Source: Ischnura elegans (taxonomy: Eukaryota; Arthropoda; Insecta; Odonata; Coenagrionidae). Taken from it: a stretch of DNA of 64,000 nt. The DNA is taken from contig NC_060257.1 of assembly GCF_921293095.1 (NCBI RefSeq), positions 55,836,968 through 55,900,967 on the forward strand. Direction: 5' to 3'. The notes under the pieces were generated by a model. The model was not told where the DNA came from and did no database searches. It was given only the letters and a program-made list of their open reading frames with translations. The position numbers were made by a program, and so were the translations under genes. Shown here piece by piece: positions 1-13,300 of the stretch; position 1 is the stretch's first letter; each line of letters starts with the position of its first letter.

Positions 1-194
1 ATTCTTAAGATAGATAGATATATAGATATAGATAGATTATGGGGGTTAACATAAATTACAGCCATTGAGAAGGCCACATTCACGAAAAAAGTGAAATAAT
101 TCGGCAGTTTTCGCTCAACCAGCGAGGGCCGATATCTCGGCCCAGTGGCAGTAAAAGGTTTAATGGCAGGGTGTTTATTCTTCTATAGTGCATT

Positions 195-369
195 TAGTAA
201 TCTTCCACAAAAACTTTTATTGTTCTGACCCAGGGTTTACTAGTATATCGTCACTATCAAGGTCTTAATATATACATATATCGTGATCTATAATGTTTAT
301 ATAAGTATACTACAGAATATATACTAAACCCTGGATCAGAACAATAAAAGTTTTTGTGGAACATTACTA
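195..369. repeat. Foldback repeat
   Basis: The arms 195-244 and about 322-369 are near-perfect inverted copies containing the octamer-rich stretch TTCCACAAAAACTTTTATTG. A diverged single copy of the arm recurs at about 4134-4185. Confidence 0.8.
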
Positions 370-950
370 GGCAACTTATTTTGAACTATAAATATGTGGT
401 TCCACCAAGTGAAGCCATTTGATACATATTTATTCTTTTTTTTTTTTAATTAAATATTCTTCCCAAGCAGCCTAACAGACGTAACAACTTTTCATTGATG
501 ATGAATTAGAAGTATAATGAAAAAATTGCTTCAACACATTCACATTGGAATTTTCGTGAAATTCTAAGTAAAATTGTACATATCAGTCAAAAGACCATGG
601 GCATTATGCAGATGCACCTCTTAAAAAAGACTAGCACTAATCAGATCAAAGGCAGTACCCAAAAACTTTTCATAGTGAATTGGCTGAAGGAAGAGTTCTC
701 ATGTTTACCGAGTTGATTGTTGATAAAGGAATAAAAATGAAAACATAATTGGAGTCTCACAGGAAATGTATATCACACTGCCCATAAGCTTCTGCTCATG
801 GGATGAAGACTGAAATGGCTAAATCCAAAAAAACTTATGGAAGCAAATTCTGGGTGTTTGGCAACAAGCTCAAGTGTTGCCAATGTATTCCTGAGAGAGA
901 ATGGTCATTTTCACCCACACTCCTCAGTCCCTGCAGTTCAGGTACTTACA

Positions 951-1305
951 GTCCGGCCGGCGAGAGTTGTCCGATGACAGTGCAAAAGGAGGGGCGGAGA
1001 ACCCTGCGCCAGCACAGTTTGCAGCCAATGGCTGTCCCCCAAATACACCTCACACCCTCGTCTAGTCATACAACGTTGCCGCATGCATATGAATCACTGA
1101 AACAAACCCATTCTTTAAATCAACAAAAGAAGGGATTCTTCTTTTGGGTCCTTCACGCTCATCGTCCCTTCCGGCTCCTGTCTTCACGGAACTCTTTTGT
1201 TTACATATGATGTGGGCATTTCCCTTTCTTACCAGGCAACCTTGCCCCCTACCCCGAACTAAACCCTTCTGCCGCTCATCGGACAACTCCCGGCGACTGG
1301 ACTGT
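951..1305. repeat. Small TIR element
   Basis: Inverted ends share GAGTTGTCCGATGA (left, about 964) and its complement TCATCGGACAACTC (right, about 1277), with GGCCGGCGA against TCGCCGG outside them. No transposase is present. Confidence 0.55.
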
Positions 1306-1487
1306 AGCCAGGTTCTCTATCCTTGCAGTCCAGGCACTTAGCTTAAGGTTCTTCAGCCACCTAAAATGTTTCCCTTGCTGCGACTGCCAGTGATACCTCC
1401 ACCACAGAGGCCACTAGCTCATAGGCACTTATCTCCAAACACTCCATTTTCAATACAGTAATAAGTCATATTTTATGATTCTAGTAT

Positions 1488-1650
1488 ACAGGGACTAGCC
1501 ACACTGATAACTTTATGGAGACACCCGCAATGCACAAATGTGCAAATTCCACTGAGAAAAAAATCAATGGCCTTGACCAGGATTCGAACCTGGATACCTC
1601 AATTTCTGGCCCAGTGCTTCACTCAGTTAAGCTACTGAAGCATCAATACC
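1488..1650 (-). repeat. tRNA-derived SINE copy
   Basis: On the minus strand it carries an A-box-like TAGCTTAACTGAG and a B-box GGTTCGAATCC, followed by the family's tail (GTGCATTGCGGGTG region). Full relatives are at 33.6-34.0 and 41.0-41.25 kb. Confidence 0.7.
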
Positions 1651-2030
1651 ATGTGTGGAAACTGAGGAATCCAGGTTTGAATTGCAGTGAAGGTGAATGA
1701 TTTGTCCACTATAGAATTTCACAAGCTTGTCACATTTTACACCACCAGATCGCTTTGAGGAGACGTATCATTAGGTTTAGCTTTAAGAACTTTCAAAAGA
1801 TTAGGCAGATTTTGGGATCAAATGCTTATGGAGACAAAGCCATAACACATAACTATTTAGGTCCATTTTGAAAAAAAACAATAACTATAAACTTCAGGAC
1901 TATACTTCAATGACTACAAACACAATTCATAGCTTATTTAACAAAATGTATTGCTTACAAATGCTAGGAATTAACTAATTACCAATGTAGGCAATCCGTA
2001 CGTCACCCAAGCTCCCCCTGAAGCAAATGT
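1621..2030. repeat. Composite repeat, copy 1
   Basis: About 400 bp are nearly identical, in the same orientation, to 21360-21755, including GATCGCTTTGAGGAGACG and TTAGGCAGATTTTGGGATCA. The first part is a diverged SINE head joined to sequence of unknown origin. Confidence 0.8.
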
Positions 2031-2189
2031 CTGGCTATGAGCCTGCTACAGTCCATCCAACCCTGCAACGATTCACACAGGTCCGAAACAGATTTTTCTG
2101 CTGGTGCCGAGAACTTTACACTGAGCTCTACATTCCAATGGTGATCCTCAATAATGCAAACTCTCTATCGTATGACTGTTTTCTTGCAG

Positions 2190-2581
2190 CTTCTCCTCGG
2201 CCTACCTCATCCATTGGGTCTTCACGCGCTGCAGGATCGAGCCTGCCAAGAAGGACATCCACGACGAGGCGACCAGCAGTTCAGCCGGCTGGAGACGATG
2301 ATGACTACGACTATTTTGACATCCCGACCGGGTCCACCTCTGAGAAAGTGCGCGTTCGAGTAGACGGAACTGTTCAGTGTTTGGATCGTGGCAATTTCCC
2401 CCACCCTCTGGCATTTAGAAGCGATGATAACATCCCACCATCTTGTAATCGGCGATTTGTGTCTTGTGCCGAGGTGGAAGGGAACATCTTGGGCTGGGAA
2501 TACGAGTGCCCAAGGCATCTAACCTTCGATCCAATCGGTGGTATATGTAACTGGGCGCCTGAAGGGTTGGGTTGTGACTGA
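2190..2581 (+). CDS. Terminal exon of a chitin-binding (CBM14/peritrophin-A) protein gene
   Basis: This exon begins just after a good acceptor (a pyrimidine run ending TTGCAG at 2184-2189) in phase 1 and reads to TGA at 2579-2581. Its first third is Ser/Pro/Thr/Arg-rich, then acidic (DDDDYDYFD). The last ~75 residues form a CBM14 domain with six cysteines spaced 21, 6, 13, 12 and 8 residues apart and the family's aromatic and proline pattern around CPRHLTFDPIGGICNW. CBM14 domains bind chitin in cuticle or peritrophic matrix, usually as secreted proteins. The signal peptide and earlier exons must lie left of the window, so full length and the number of chitin domains are unknown. A composite repeat ends about 160 bp upstream, inside the preceding intron. 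The domain is secure; the specific protein is not identified. Confidence 0.85.
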
Positions 2582-3773
2582 TCTATTCAAAATATCCATC
2601 AAGACATTTATCAGACCTGTACGCCAGTGCCTGCCCTGGACCTAAGTGTTCATAATCATTGTAACACTAAAAAGAAGTCAACTTACATTGACAAGTATAT
2701 AAAAGGCATTGGAGTGTTTTCTCGTGAATAATTTCATAGTGGGCCAACTGGTTACAATGATGACAGTGAAAACATATCCATGAGGTCAGTGGCAGCAGAA
2801 TTGTCCTTATTTAATCAATGAGTCAACTACGAGTTATTCTAAAATGTCTATACATGACGTAGACCTAGCTCAAGCACTGTTGTTTCATCTTTCATACAGT
2901 TCCAGTTTCCATGGAGAGTGATGTGTCAATTGCTCATATTTAAAATAACTTGGCTTGAGTTGAGCAACACACACAACAAGAATTAAATTAAGGAAATAAT
3001 GTTTCTGAAAGCAAATTATAATTTCACTTCCCAGCAATGAATTTGAGATTTGTTCTATGTATTTCTAATGAGGTTAGAAAGTAGAGCTAAAGGCATATGT
3101 ATGGGTCATAGTCCAGATTGGCAAAATAGCATTTGTTGCCCATTCTCCACATTCTAAATACACGAACACTGTCAAGCATGAAAGACACTGAGTGTATTTA
3201 AATGACCTATTTCTGTGTACCTGTAAATCGATCAGTTCTAATGAGTGCATTAATTGATTATGAGTGGAGTGAATGCAATGAAAATAATAACCCTTAATAT
3301 GGTGAATCAAAATGAGGAGTTATCCCTCAGATGTATACTTCATTATTTTCATCTTGATTTCTTCTATTGTTTCTTTTAAGGTGTTATGCAGTTGGTTTTC
3401 AAACAAACAAAATATCACTGAAGTGATGGAGTAAATGACAGCACATATTTCATATAGGAGGTCCATAAGATACCCAAAGTTAAAAGCGGTGTTACAAAAT
3501 AGAATTTTAAAGATTTTTAGGTGCCTTGTTTTAAAAAGACTTTCCCTCAATCAACCTCTGTAAATAGACCAAGTTGAAATAATTTCAGGAAAAAGCTGAT
3601 TTTTTTGCCAACAATCTCTACAAAATTTGTACCTGTAAATACACTGTCATTAATACTTAATATCAATTAGTGAGAAGCATGCATTAACATTATTTAAGTG
3701 TGCAGTTTTTGAATGAAGACAGATAACTGTAAAACTGAAAATGTGTGGCATTTTTTAATTACTCCCCTCAGAA

Positions 3774-3957
3774 GTTTTTCCTTGGAAATTTACTTTCTTA
3801 GGACTATTTAACCTTCACAGAAATCTTACTCTCCAGACTTATTAGCCCTAATGTCCTTAGCGAGAACATCCTTGCATTGAAGACCAGCAGCAAAGTCCCG
3901 AGAGTAATTCTGAAGAAGGCAAATTGTCCAAGAAGGGTAAATTTCCAAGGAAAATAT
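3774..3957. repeat. Short TIR element (MITE-like)
   Basis: Left TTTTCCTTGGAAATTTAC and right GTAAATTTCCAAGGAAAA are perfect inverted copies about 180 bp apart, with no coding content. Confidence 0.65.
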
Positions 3958-4202
3958 ATCACACTAAAATAAAATAAAGGCACTTATTGCATTTTTCACA
4001 CTTATTTTAACATTCTGCAACCGGTTTCGATGTGTTCTCAGTCATTTTCAAGGGAGTCTAGCTCAAGCTATCAATCAAGTGCTCAGGCTCCACTTGGAGG
4101 AACCACATACATATCTATTGTGCGAAATAACTCATTTAGTAATGTTCCACAAAACTTTATTATTCAGACCCTGGGTTTCAACTACTATATTGTGATTAAC
4201 AA

Positions 4203-4612
4203 GGTAATAATTATGGTCCTTATATACTGGTTGCTAATCTCCAGCTCGGGAGTGTTGCCTCGACGGACGCTTTTACCCCTCAAGCACAACTCTATTAGGA
4301 CACTATTAGGGAAAATATGGAACTAACTGCGCTGTCGGCGGCGGTTCGAAAACATATCGGGACGAGAAAGAGTGTGATGTGGATGATTTATTAGAGGAAC
4401 GATCAGATAATCTAATAAATCGTCCACATCACACTCTTTCTCATCCCGATATGCTTTTGAACCGCCGCCGACAGCGCAGTTAGTTCCATTTTTCCCCTAG
4501 GGGCAGCACGACTGTGCCCAGAATTGTGTTTGAGGGGTAAAAGCGTCCGTCGAGGCAACACTCCGAAATATGTCAGGAGATTAGCAACCAGTATATAAGG
4601 ACCATGGTAATA
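4203..4612. repeat. Long foldback element
   Basis: Two arms of about 195 bp mirror each other around about 4405. Inverted landmarks include CTTATATACTGGTTGCTAAT / ATTAGCAACCAGTATATAAG, CGACGGACGCTTTTACCCCT and its complement, and GCGCTGTCGGCGGCGGTTC and its complement. The right arm carries a short extra GC-rich insert near 4490-4530. Confidence 0.9.
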
Positions 4613-7386
4613 ATAATGACTATTCAGTTCTATATAGAAGTTGAAACGTAAGGTTGGAATAATAAAGAATCATGGAATATAAGTGATTGAACGAACTATG
4701 GCCGTTAAACAGTTGAAAGAAAATTAATTCCCCAGGGCCGTACTCTTTGGTGGTCAAAGTATCATGGAATATTACAAAGAGAGTTATTTTGCACTAGTCC
4801 AAGGACAAATTTCTGAGGAGGAATGGCACCTCAAATAAAGCCAGAAATATAAGGGTGGAATGCGGATTGCAGATTTTATCATTATCGTAAAAAAATTCTA
4901 ATGTCTTGAATGGTGGTATTCAGTCATACCTACACATTGAATGAAATGTATCCAAGAGCAGTCGAAATTTGTTTTGCCTGTCTGAAAATTGGAGATCTAA
5001 AAACACTTATAAATAATGTCATAAAATTCTCTTATTTTGTACATTTGGTCAACTGTATTTGGAAATAGGCTGAACAGATAGATACATGTCATGTTCATCA
5101 TACCATCGTGGTCTTTTCATCATAACTTCACAGCAGTATTTATTAAATGGTGGTATTGTTTTGAAGTACTACAAATGGGTCAAATGGTACAAATGTATTT
5201 GTCCTGAAGTTGTTTCAGTCAGAAATACTTATTTTTTGAGCAAAAATATTACCTGGACCTCACAACTATATTTTCATCTTAAGAGGTAATACCTGAATAA
5301 CCTGAAATGAATGAACTATCCAACTGTATATTATGTAATGAGCGTGGAGAAATTGTTGTATTGATTTTGTATATAAAGCTGATTGTAAAGTTAAAAATTA
5401 TTTCTACCTAAATAAAAACAGTATTTTTACAAAAAAAAGTATATGTATTGTAGTGTGCCTTGATGCCGCACATTCAGGGTTTTTTTTAAGAGAACTACAA
5501 TTGTTGCACAATAATCAGCCAGATTACCAAAAAACCTGGATTTCTGGAAGTCAATTATAATGACACATTTAAACATCAGAGGCTGATGAAATACAATGCA
5601 TCATTGAGAGAGCACACTTTGGAACCGACTGGGGTAAGATAAACAAAATAGATATACATATGTATTTACATTAGGAATTACCAAGGACAGGCTTTCAGAC
5701 ATGAATTAAGTTTCACTAAGAAATGCAAATTTAACCAGTTTCTCTGTCTGGTAATGATGTATGTGAGAGGTAGCTATCTAATTTTTCCATTATTTTATAA
5801 AATGTGATAGCAGTGGCAGCTGGTGCCTTTGTTAATTATTTATTATTTGAAAATAAGACAACTAGGAACCTTTCTGGATAAAATTGGAGTGATTTTTCTG
5901 TTCTGATCCATTTTACATCTACCTAACTTTTATCAAGCATCATTAAGTCTTTAGAAATCCTATTCGGGCTACGGGTGGTATCAAGTAGTATGGAATATAC
6001 TTCAATTCTCCGTAGTACTAAACTGCAGTGTGTGCTACAGCATGTTTTATCAAGTACATAACCAGCAAGAATTCATAGAAATTCTTCTCATCTGGTAGCA
6101 AATGCCATGGTAGCTCACACGACTGGTGTCCTAACACCCCCTTCCACACGCCTTTTTTAATTATTATTATCTTACGTAGATGTGAGAGGTGGCTATCTAT
6201 AAATTATAATATATAATAAGGTATTATCTGTACATGTAGAACACTATGTGCATCATAAGACAGTGCTCTCTTGGAAAAGAGGAGTTTCTCACTGTTCAAA
6301 AGGATTCAGACGTTCCCATGGAATACCACGCCACAGGAACGGCTAAGTGCACTGACAATTTCAGACATCCTAAAAACATTTCTGAAGTGTTCGAACCACC
6401 TTTTTGGACTTTCAAAGGCTTAATTAATAACGGCTAAAGCTTTTTAACTAGTAATACCTCTCACTCTTAAATACATAGATAATAATAATAATAATAAAAT
6501 GAAACACTAGTTAGAATGTTATAAGAACAAAGGCTAAGAGGATCAAATAGCCCTTCCTCGAATGTGAACAGTCCTCTCAACTTTTGAGCCTGGAAAATCT
6601 GGCGCATCCCCATCACATTATTGAAGGCTACCAGAAGAAATGATTACATCATATAATTTACGGGAGACAGTGTTTATGAGAAACAATGCCATAATCACTT
6701 TCTCACGAAATAACCCTTTCGGTAATGCACTATTTGAAATTTCCTAGGCTTCCACCATACTATTTCTAACAAATTATATGAAAGTAACTTACCAACATTT
6801 ATCTGCATTGAAAATAACTTGAATTTCTCGAAGTAGTTCGTTCAATGACGTTCCTTTGAAGATAAAATGTGATGGAAGAAATCATTTGAACCCATAATTT
6901 AAACCTATTTTGTCAATATTTATATTCATGAAACCCTCCTTTGAAAACAAAAGATAACCACAATTCGTTGTCCGAATTAAACTGAACTGATCTTAATAAT
7001 GAGCGGGTCTTTGCATTAGAAATAGGAAATAGTTTTATTGGAGGGAGTGATAACATTTCAAGCACAAAAAAAGGCTACGTTCACGATGAAAAGTATATAT
7101 GTACGTTTTCATGTTACCGATCTCTCCAATATCTAAAAACCGCCGCTACCTCCATTCGGAACGACTCGTTCATAATGACTAATCCGTCATCAATCTGATC
7201 GACTCTTCGGAGTCGGTGGTAAATGTTCAAACCAGTTCAAAATTGTAACGCGCGTTGGTGGACCAACTGCTGATTTTCTATTTATGCTGATTTATACTTG
7301 TGAGATATTCCCAAGCGGTAGATGTGGCAATTTAATAGAAATTTTGGCTCTTAGTGGAAAGTCGGGGGTTGGCGGTAGTTATCATA

Positions 7387-10300
7387 ATGGACAGCAGTAC
7401 CATTGGATTGGGATGGGCTCATCGTTTGTTCGAGGCTGTGGAGAATGTTGATATTACGTTAGTGCTTAAAATTATGGTGTCGCCTTTCTTAAACTTGCTA
7501 TGAATTATCTATAATAATTTACATTAATCTTATAGAGCTGTGAAACATCTTGTGAATCTAAGAGGAGTGAAGCCCGATGAGGTGTTACCCAAATATGGTA
7601 TCTCGCCTTTTCATCTGGCAGTTGGGGTCCAGCCACTTTCATTCTCCGAAGAAGTTACCAAAACATTTATTGCTGCAGGAGGGAATCCTAACATAAGGTA
7701 CTCGATAGTTTTTTATTGACCGTCCGTCAAATGGTATTTCACATATTTTATAAGTCTGGCATTAGAGGAAGTCTAATGTCGGTGTTTTTATGTCAAGTTG
7801 ACTGGCACTGAAGTCAACTTTTGTGTGCGAATAAACCTACAAATGAAGTGTTTGAATTCGAAAATCCAAACTCATAGAATATGATTAAAATATTGGTTGC
7901 GCTTATAGCTTAAGATCTTCGAAGGTCCATTTTCTTGGCTCTTCTATTCTTGTCTGAAATTATTTCGGAGGGTTGGCAATATTTGGGTCAGATTACTGCG
8001 GGCCGAATGCCAGTAATGCGGCAGTTGACAACAAATTTCATTGGAGTTGAGAGCTATAATTATTAATTTTGTGTGTGTAGGCTTTCAATAAAACAGTGCA
8101 TGTGTCGCACCACCCATGCATCCATCAGAATAAGTACATGTTAGATGGCAAATTTAGCGATTTCATAACCCAAGATTTATTCAAATATGCAACATCCATG
8201 GTTCCCTTATGGCCCTATCCTTTTCTTATAAAAAATGAATATATTTAAGTTGAAGTAATGATTATTTCCCATAAAAATTTTCCCTCTGTTTTTAAATATG
8301 TGTCATTGAATACAATACGTGTTTACCTTGAATTTAGTGTTATATGAAGAATTTTTGCTCTTTTCCCATTTCAGATCCAGTGAAGGAGTCACCCCTGTTC
8401 ATGTGTCAGCAATATGGGGTCGTGCAAAAAATCTAAAACTATTACTATTAGGTGGTGGAGATCCTTTGATTTTAGACGATGATGGTTATTCGGCATTAAA
8501 TTATGCTGAGGAACATCATCATTTGGCCTGCACAGAAATCATTCAAAAGTTTGTGGAGTTTGGGAAACCAGCCTTTGGATTATTGCTGAATGTGATAGGT
8601 ATGAGTTTTTTATTATCTATAGTTGGTTAATAGTAAGTTAAGTTGGTTAATAGTAACCCTTTTGCTGCTAACACTGGAAATATCTGGCAGTACGTTTCTT
8701 GACCAAGGAGACAAAAGCCAGAAAAATTCATTGGATATTTTCGTATGCAGGCAAACGGATGCCGTAATATTCTGCTCCTTGCTTTCTCCCCCTTTTATGA
8801 CGGTTGCAAATACTTGAATTCTTAGTTTCCGGACCCAACACAGCAGGGCTTAGGCCGTACCCTCAAAATTCGGGAGCAGGTACCTGGACCCCTTGTCTTA
8901 TATTAACCCTCTTTACGGTCGTACAATTGTTTATTCAGTCTTTTTTTCAGAATATGTGTTTGATCCTTTCTCGAAAAAAATTAAACTAAGAATTGAATTC
9001 TTTGTCTTCTGAGCAGCGTTTACAATTTTTAGATTTTTATGGAATTTTTTTAAAATTCTACCGTAAATATTTACTGATATCTCGATTTCAGTACAATGAG
9101 CAACATGAAAAATATTGATATATTAAATCCGTTAATATTGATGGTAGAACTTCATTTAACATTTGACAATGCCCAGAAAAATATGAGGAATTCAATTAAA
9201 AGTCTTCATTTTAAAAGAAAGCAATAATTATCCATGTAGCTAATACACATGAGCAAATCATAAGTTGACCGCGAACCAATGCCACTCATAGGGTTTAAAA
9301 CCCAGAAAGGAGGGAATCCAATTACCCTCGGAGTCCGACATAATGCGGAGTCCCTACTGAGAGGGGTTGAAAAAGATAGGAGCTGAGCATATGTGATTGC
9401 CTGTGGGATCCTTCTTAACATATGTCCTACAAAACTGCTCTGTACAGAGTGCCTTGGGGCTCAGTCCAGCAGTCATACTATGGAGGAAACTCCATTGTCT
9501 TGAAAGAGTTTATAGTTAGCATTAGGTTAATAGTTAGTTAATATGTGTTAGACTGTTTTTCTGATAAATAAGTGCTGTATGCACTGTATTGGACTCTAAT
9601 TTATTGTTGCTGGTAGAATTTGATTTTTTTGCCGGCATTTCTCACTTGATTTTCATATTGCATGCGTATGTAGTTTGTACTGATTTTTGTCTAAGTAAAT
9701 CTGCTTTTATCATCTTATGATTATGCGTATTGATTAAATTTTTACTGTTGCTTGAGCAAGGCATTACTTATGCTGTTCATTCAAATGATTGTATTCAATG
9801 CTTGGTGTTGAAATAATAAAACAAGTAGACTAGGTTTTCTGATTTGATTCAACATTTACAATGCATGTGCTACGGAGAAAAAAGTACCCCAGCAGAGTTT
9901 GTGCTGCCACTATTGTTCAGTGGAAAATAGGTTTCCTCTACTGTGGGTTGTTATTCTTGTTCGAAGAAGGAAATTCTAACAAGGCAAACCATTTCCATTT
10001 TTTGGTCGATCAAATTCACAACGGATTAGTGGGTGTATCTTAACCCTAGCGTGTCTCGTGATGGCCCTTGCCCTATGGAATGGATTGTGCATTAAATGTC
10101 ATCAGTTGTGTATTGTTTGCATTTTACCATGTTATTTGATGTATATGGGCAACAATATTGGTAATCCTGTCAAAATATTCAGGCCAGGAGTGGAAATTTT
10201 GCAGAATGGGTCTGTATTTATGTATGTCAAAATCCAAATCGTTTCAGTGAAACAAACCTGGTTGAAAAATGACATAAATTACCGTCACTATGATGTATAT

Positions 10301-13300
10301 AAATTGGCTCCATTCTGCATCAAAGTTTCACCAAAAGCTTTTGACTTGAAGATACTGGCAGGATTGATGGCAAAACTGTTATTATCAGACTTCAATTGAT
10401 GCATAGTAAGCTCAAAAAATATGATCACATACAGATGGGTTGGTTCCACTGTTTTTTTCGTTTTGTTCTGTAACTGGCATTGGTTCTCGATTTCAGATCT
10501 TGGTTCCAATCCAATCAAATGTTTCATTTTGGTGATATGTAATGGTAAACTAGCTCATTACTCCTTATTAGTATTTTTACAGAGCCTGATCTTTGCTAAC
10601 TCTATACTGTTTCCATTCATGCATATTCTGTGTTGGTATTTTTGATTGGCGCTTTTTAATCTTCTATCTATTCTTCTCACTATTGCTTAGGGAATGAAAC
10701 GACTGCAAGAGAAAGTGAGAACATAAATGATTTGAATGCAAGAAAGATTTCTCATGAACAAGACAAATTGATGAATTCTTCTGGTTGCAGAGTTGGTGTT
10801 GGAAGTTCAGTTTTGGTAATTCTTTGGTTTTTCTTTTTCTTTAGCCATTCGAGAGTTTTTGTTAGCCTTTGAAAACATTGAACAAATGTGTTCAAACCAT
10901 TTGGAGTAGAATGAAAATGTGTTGAGTGTATTAAATAGATTATTTAGAATTTCCTAAGTTTCAACGGCATACTGTTTCTTGTCATTCTTTCTTTCATTTC
11001 ACATTGGTGTTCCAGAATGGACTAAAATTCCAGAGTGGGTACCATTCAGAAGTAGGAAGATACAAGTGGTTTCCGCATCCTCAGATCAAAAATGATACAT
11101 TGAAATCTGTTGAAGCTGAGGGCAATGATTTGATATCTGATTCAAACTGCAATGGAGATTCTGATCTGATAACAGATGATGCTGATCATTCACCCGAGGA
11201 AAATGGCAGAAATAAAAGACGTGGGGTCTCAAATGAAACTTATGTAATTTATGGTAGTCCAAAAGTAGGGCTCTTGTACAATTGCCCTCAGAATGATGAC
11301 TGCATGACCCAAGATGAGTCGGAAAATTACTTGAATGATGAGTGTAAAGGTAATAATGTGGGCGAGATAAATTTGACGTATTCAGTTCAGGATAATGCAT
11401 TCTACCCTTGGGCAAACTTTTACCGTGCAGATGGTTCATACTCTGATAGGGTATCGTGTCTAGCCAGTGGAATTAGAGTATCAACCTCCAGTCCGAACGA
11501 GAACTGCATGCAATCTCCTCTGCAATTAATTAGCCCTCCCTTATGTGCAAGGGGAAATATTGATTATCCGGTTTATGAGGTTGACAAATGTAGCCAAGTG
11601 CAGAGGAGGATAGATTTTGACAAAAGCTGGGAGACTTCCAGCACTCTTTCAAGTTCATGCCCTGATATACACCGGGAATGTTTTGAGCAAGAATTTCGGT
11701 GTGTTACGACTAGAAGGGAGGTACGTAGTGCAAAATGTATGGGCTCCAAAGGTTTCACTTTTTCGAAATCGGAGAGTGAAGACTATTTTACAGTTCCTGA
11801 GGAAATTAATGAAATTGAAGATGAAGAGGAAGGGATCCTGCTTGAAGAAAAGAGGCTGGAAACACCAGTTATACCTGGACATGTGATTCCCCAGGAACCA
11901 CAAAGTAAGTATCTTAAGGCTGTTATACACGGGGCAGGCAATTGCAATGGTTAGAACTGCATTGATTTCTCATTATGGTGCGCAAACACACAAACGAAAT
12001 CAGAACGGTGTCTTTTGCCATCTCATGTCCATGCATTCCAGCAATTCACCTCCTAACACAGTATAATTTTGACTGTGCCTTCATACTCACGTCAGATAGT
12101 GCAATTACATGCCCCATTGAAATGGCCTTGAAGTATAAAGTGAGTCAGTGCAAGCCAATGTCTCAATGTTAATAAGGATTTTGCTAACGTATATGGCAAT
12201 TAGCTTCATCATTGATGAAGTATTGTGCAACTTGGAACAAATTTGGCATAATTTTAAAGTCTGTGCAAAATCAGTTCAAGTTGTTAGCCAAATCCAACAT
12301 ATAAGTCAAACTCATCGTAAAAAAAAGGTGTTTATTCTACCTCTAAAATGTAAATTTAATTCATCATTATTTTGTAATGGAGCTATAAAAATTTCTTGTT
12401 TCTATATTTCATTGACGATTGATAAAGAGCAAATTTTCTGTATGGATAATTATTTTTACTACCAGATGTCTTTTTAATATGAGTACATGTATTTCATGAA
12501 AATTTTCAATGCAATTGGTCGTATCCTAATTTATACAATTTATTGCTTGCCAGTTTCCCAGACTTGAGTATTATTCTGAAATTTCCAACACATTTCTGGG
12601 TGTTTTAAAGTAGTCATAAAATTATTTTGAAATTATTTTTTTTTAATATATATGTACTTCAATAAAATAAAGTGCATACATGATGAATAATGTGATTGCA
12701 AGTGGTGAAAATGTAAATGCAATAATTTCTTATAACTTTAGTTGAATTGAAGCCTGTGTTAGTGTTCATTTCATAAAAGGTTCGAGATAAATTGTATTTT
12801 TCAAAGGAATTCTTGTAATGTGAGTGGTATTTAATTGATTAGTTCAAGATAAGTTAATTTCTTATGCATGTTACAATATAAAGCTTCTTTTTAAATTATC
12901 ACATACTTTCTATCCTGATTCATTACATAGTCCCATTGAAAATTTGTTCCTAATTATCCCTCTTATATATCAATGTTCAATAATGCTTCTCTCTACCTTT
13001 TTTTATTTATAGACAAATTTTACTGCCAATTCTATAACGTATAATAGCACATCATCATCATGATCACTGATCAACAATCCAAAGATTGGTTTGACGCAGC
13101 TCTCCTTTAATTCTCCTATCAGCTAATCTTTTCACACCTACGTATTTCTTCTCTTTCAACTCTGTCTTTACGTTTTCTATATATTTTTTCTTCCTTTTCC
13201 GTTCTTGCCATCCACTAGTCCCTCAATGATTGTCTTCATTAGGCCATCATGTCTCAAGATGTGGCCTATAAGATTGTTCCATCTTCTTATTAAGGTTATC

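Larger units (their letters stand above)
1..2189. other. Intron of the CBM14 gene, repeat-rich
   Basis: No coding exon is supported. It opens with a TAGA-type microsatellite (about 9-40). It also holds a foldback (195-369), a TIR element (about 951-1305), a tRNA-derived SINE copy (about 1488-1650) and a composite repeat shared with 21.4 kb (about 1621-2030). Confidence 0.6.
2582..7386. other. Intergenic region between the CBM14 exon and ANKLE1
   Basis: No exon is supported. It contains a small TIR element (3774-3957), a large foldback (4203-4612) and ATA/ATT microsatellites near 6479. The rest is unique AT-rich sequence. The ANKLE1 promoter should lie just left of 7387, but I recognise no core promoter element. 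Confidence 0.5.

Noticed and set aside
803-1210. 135-codon plus frame
   Set aside because: It overlaps a TIR element, has no domain and no splice context. The composition is that of read-through repeat DNA.
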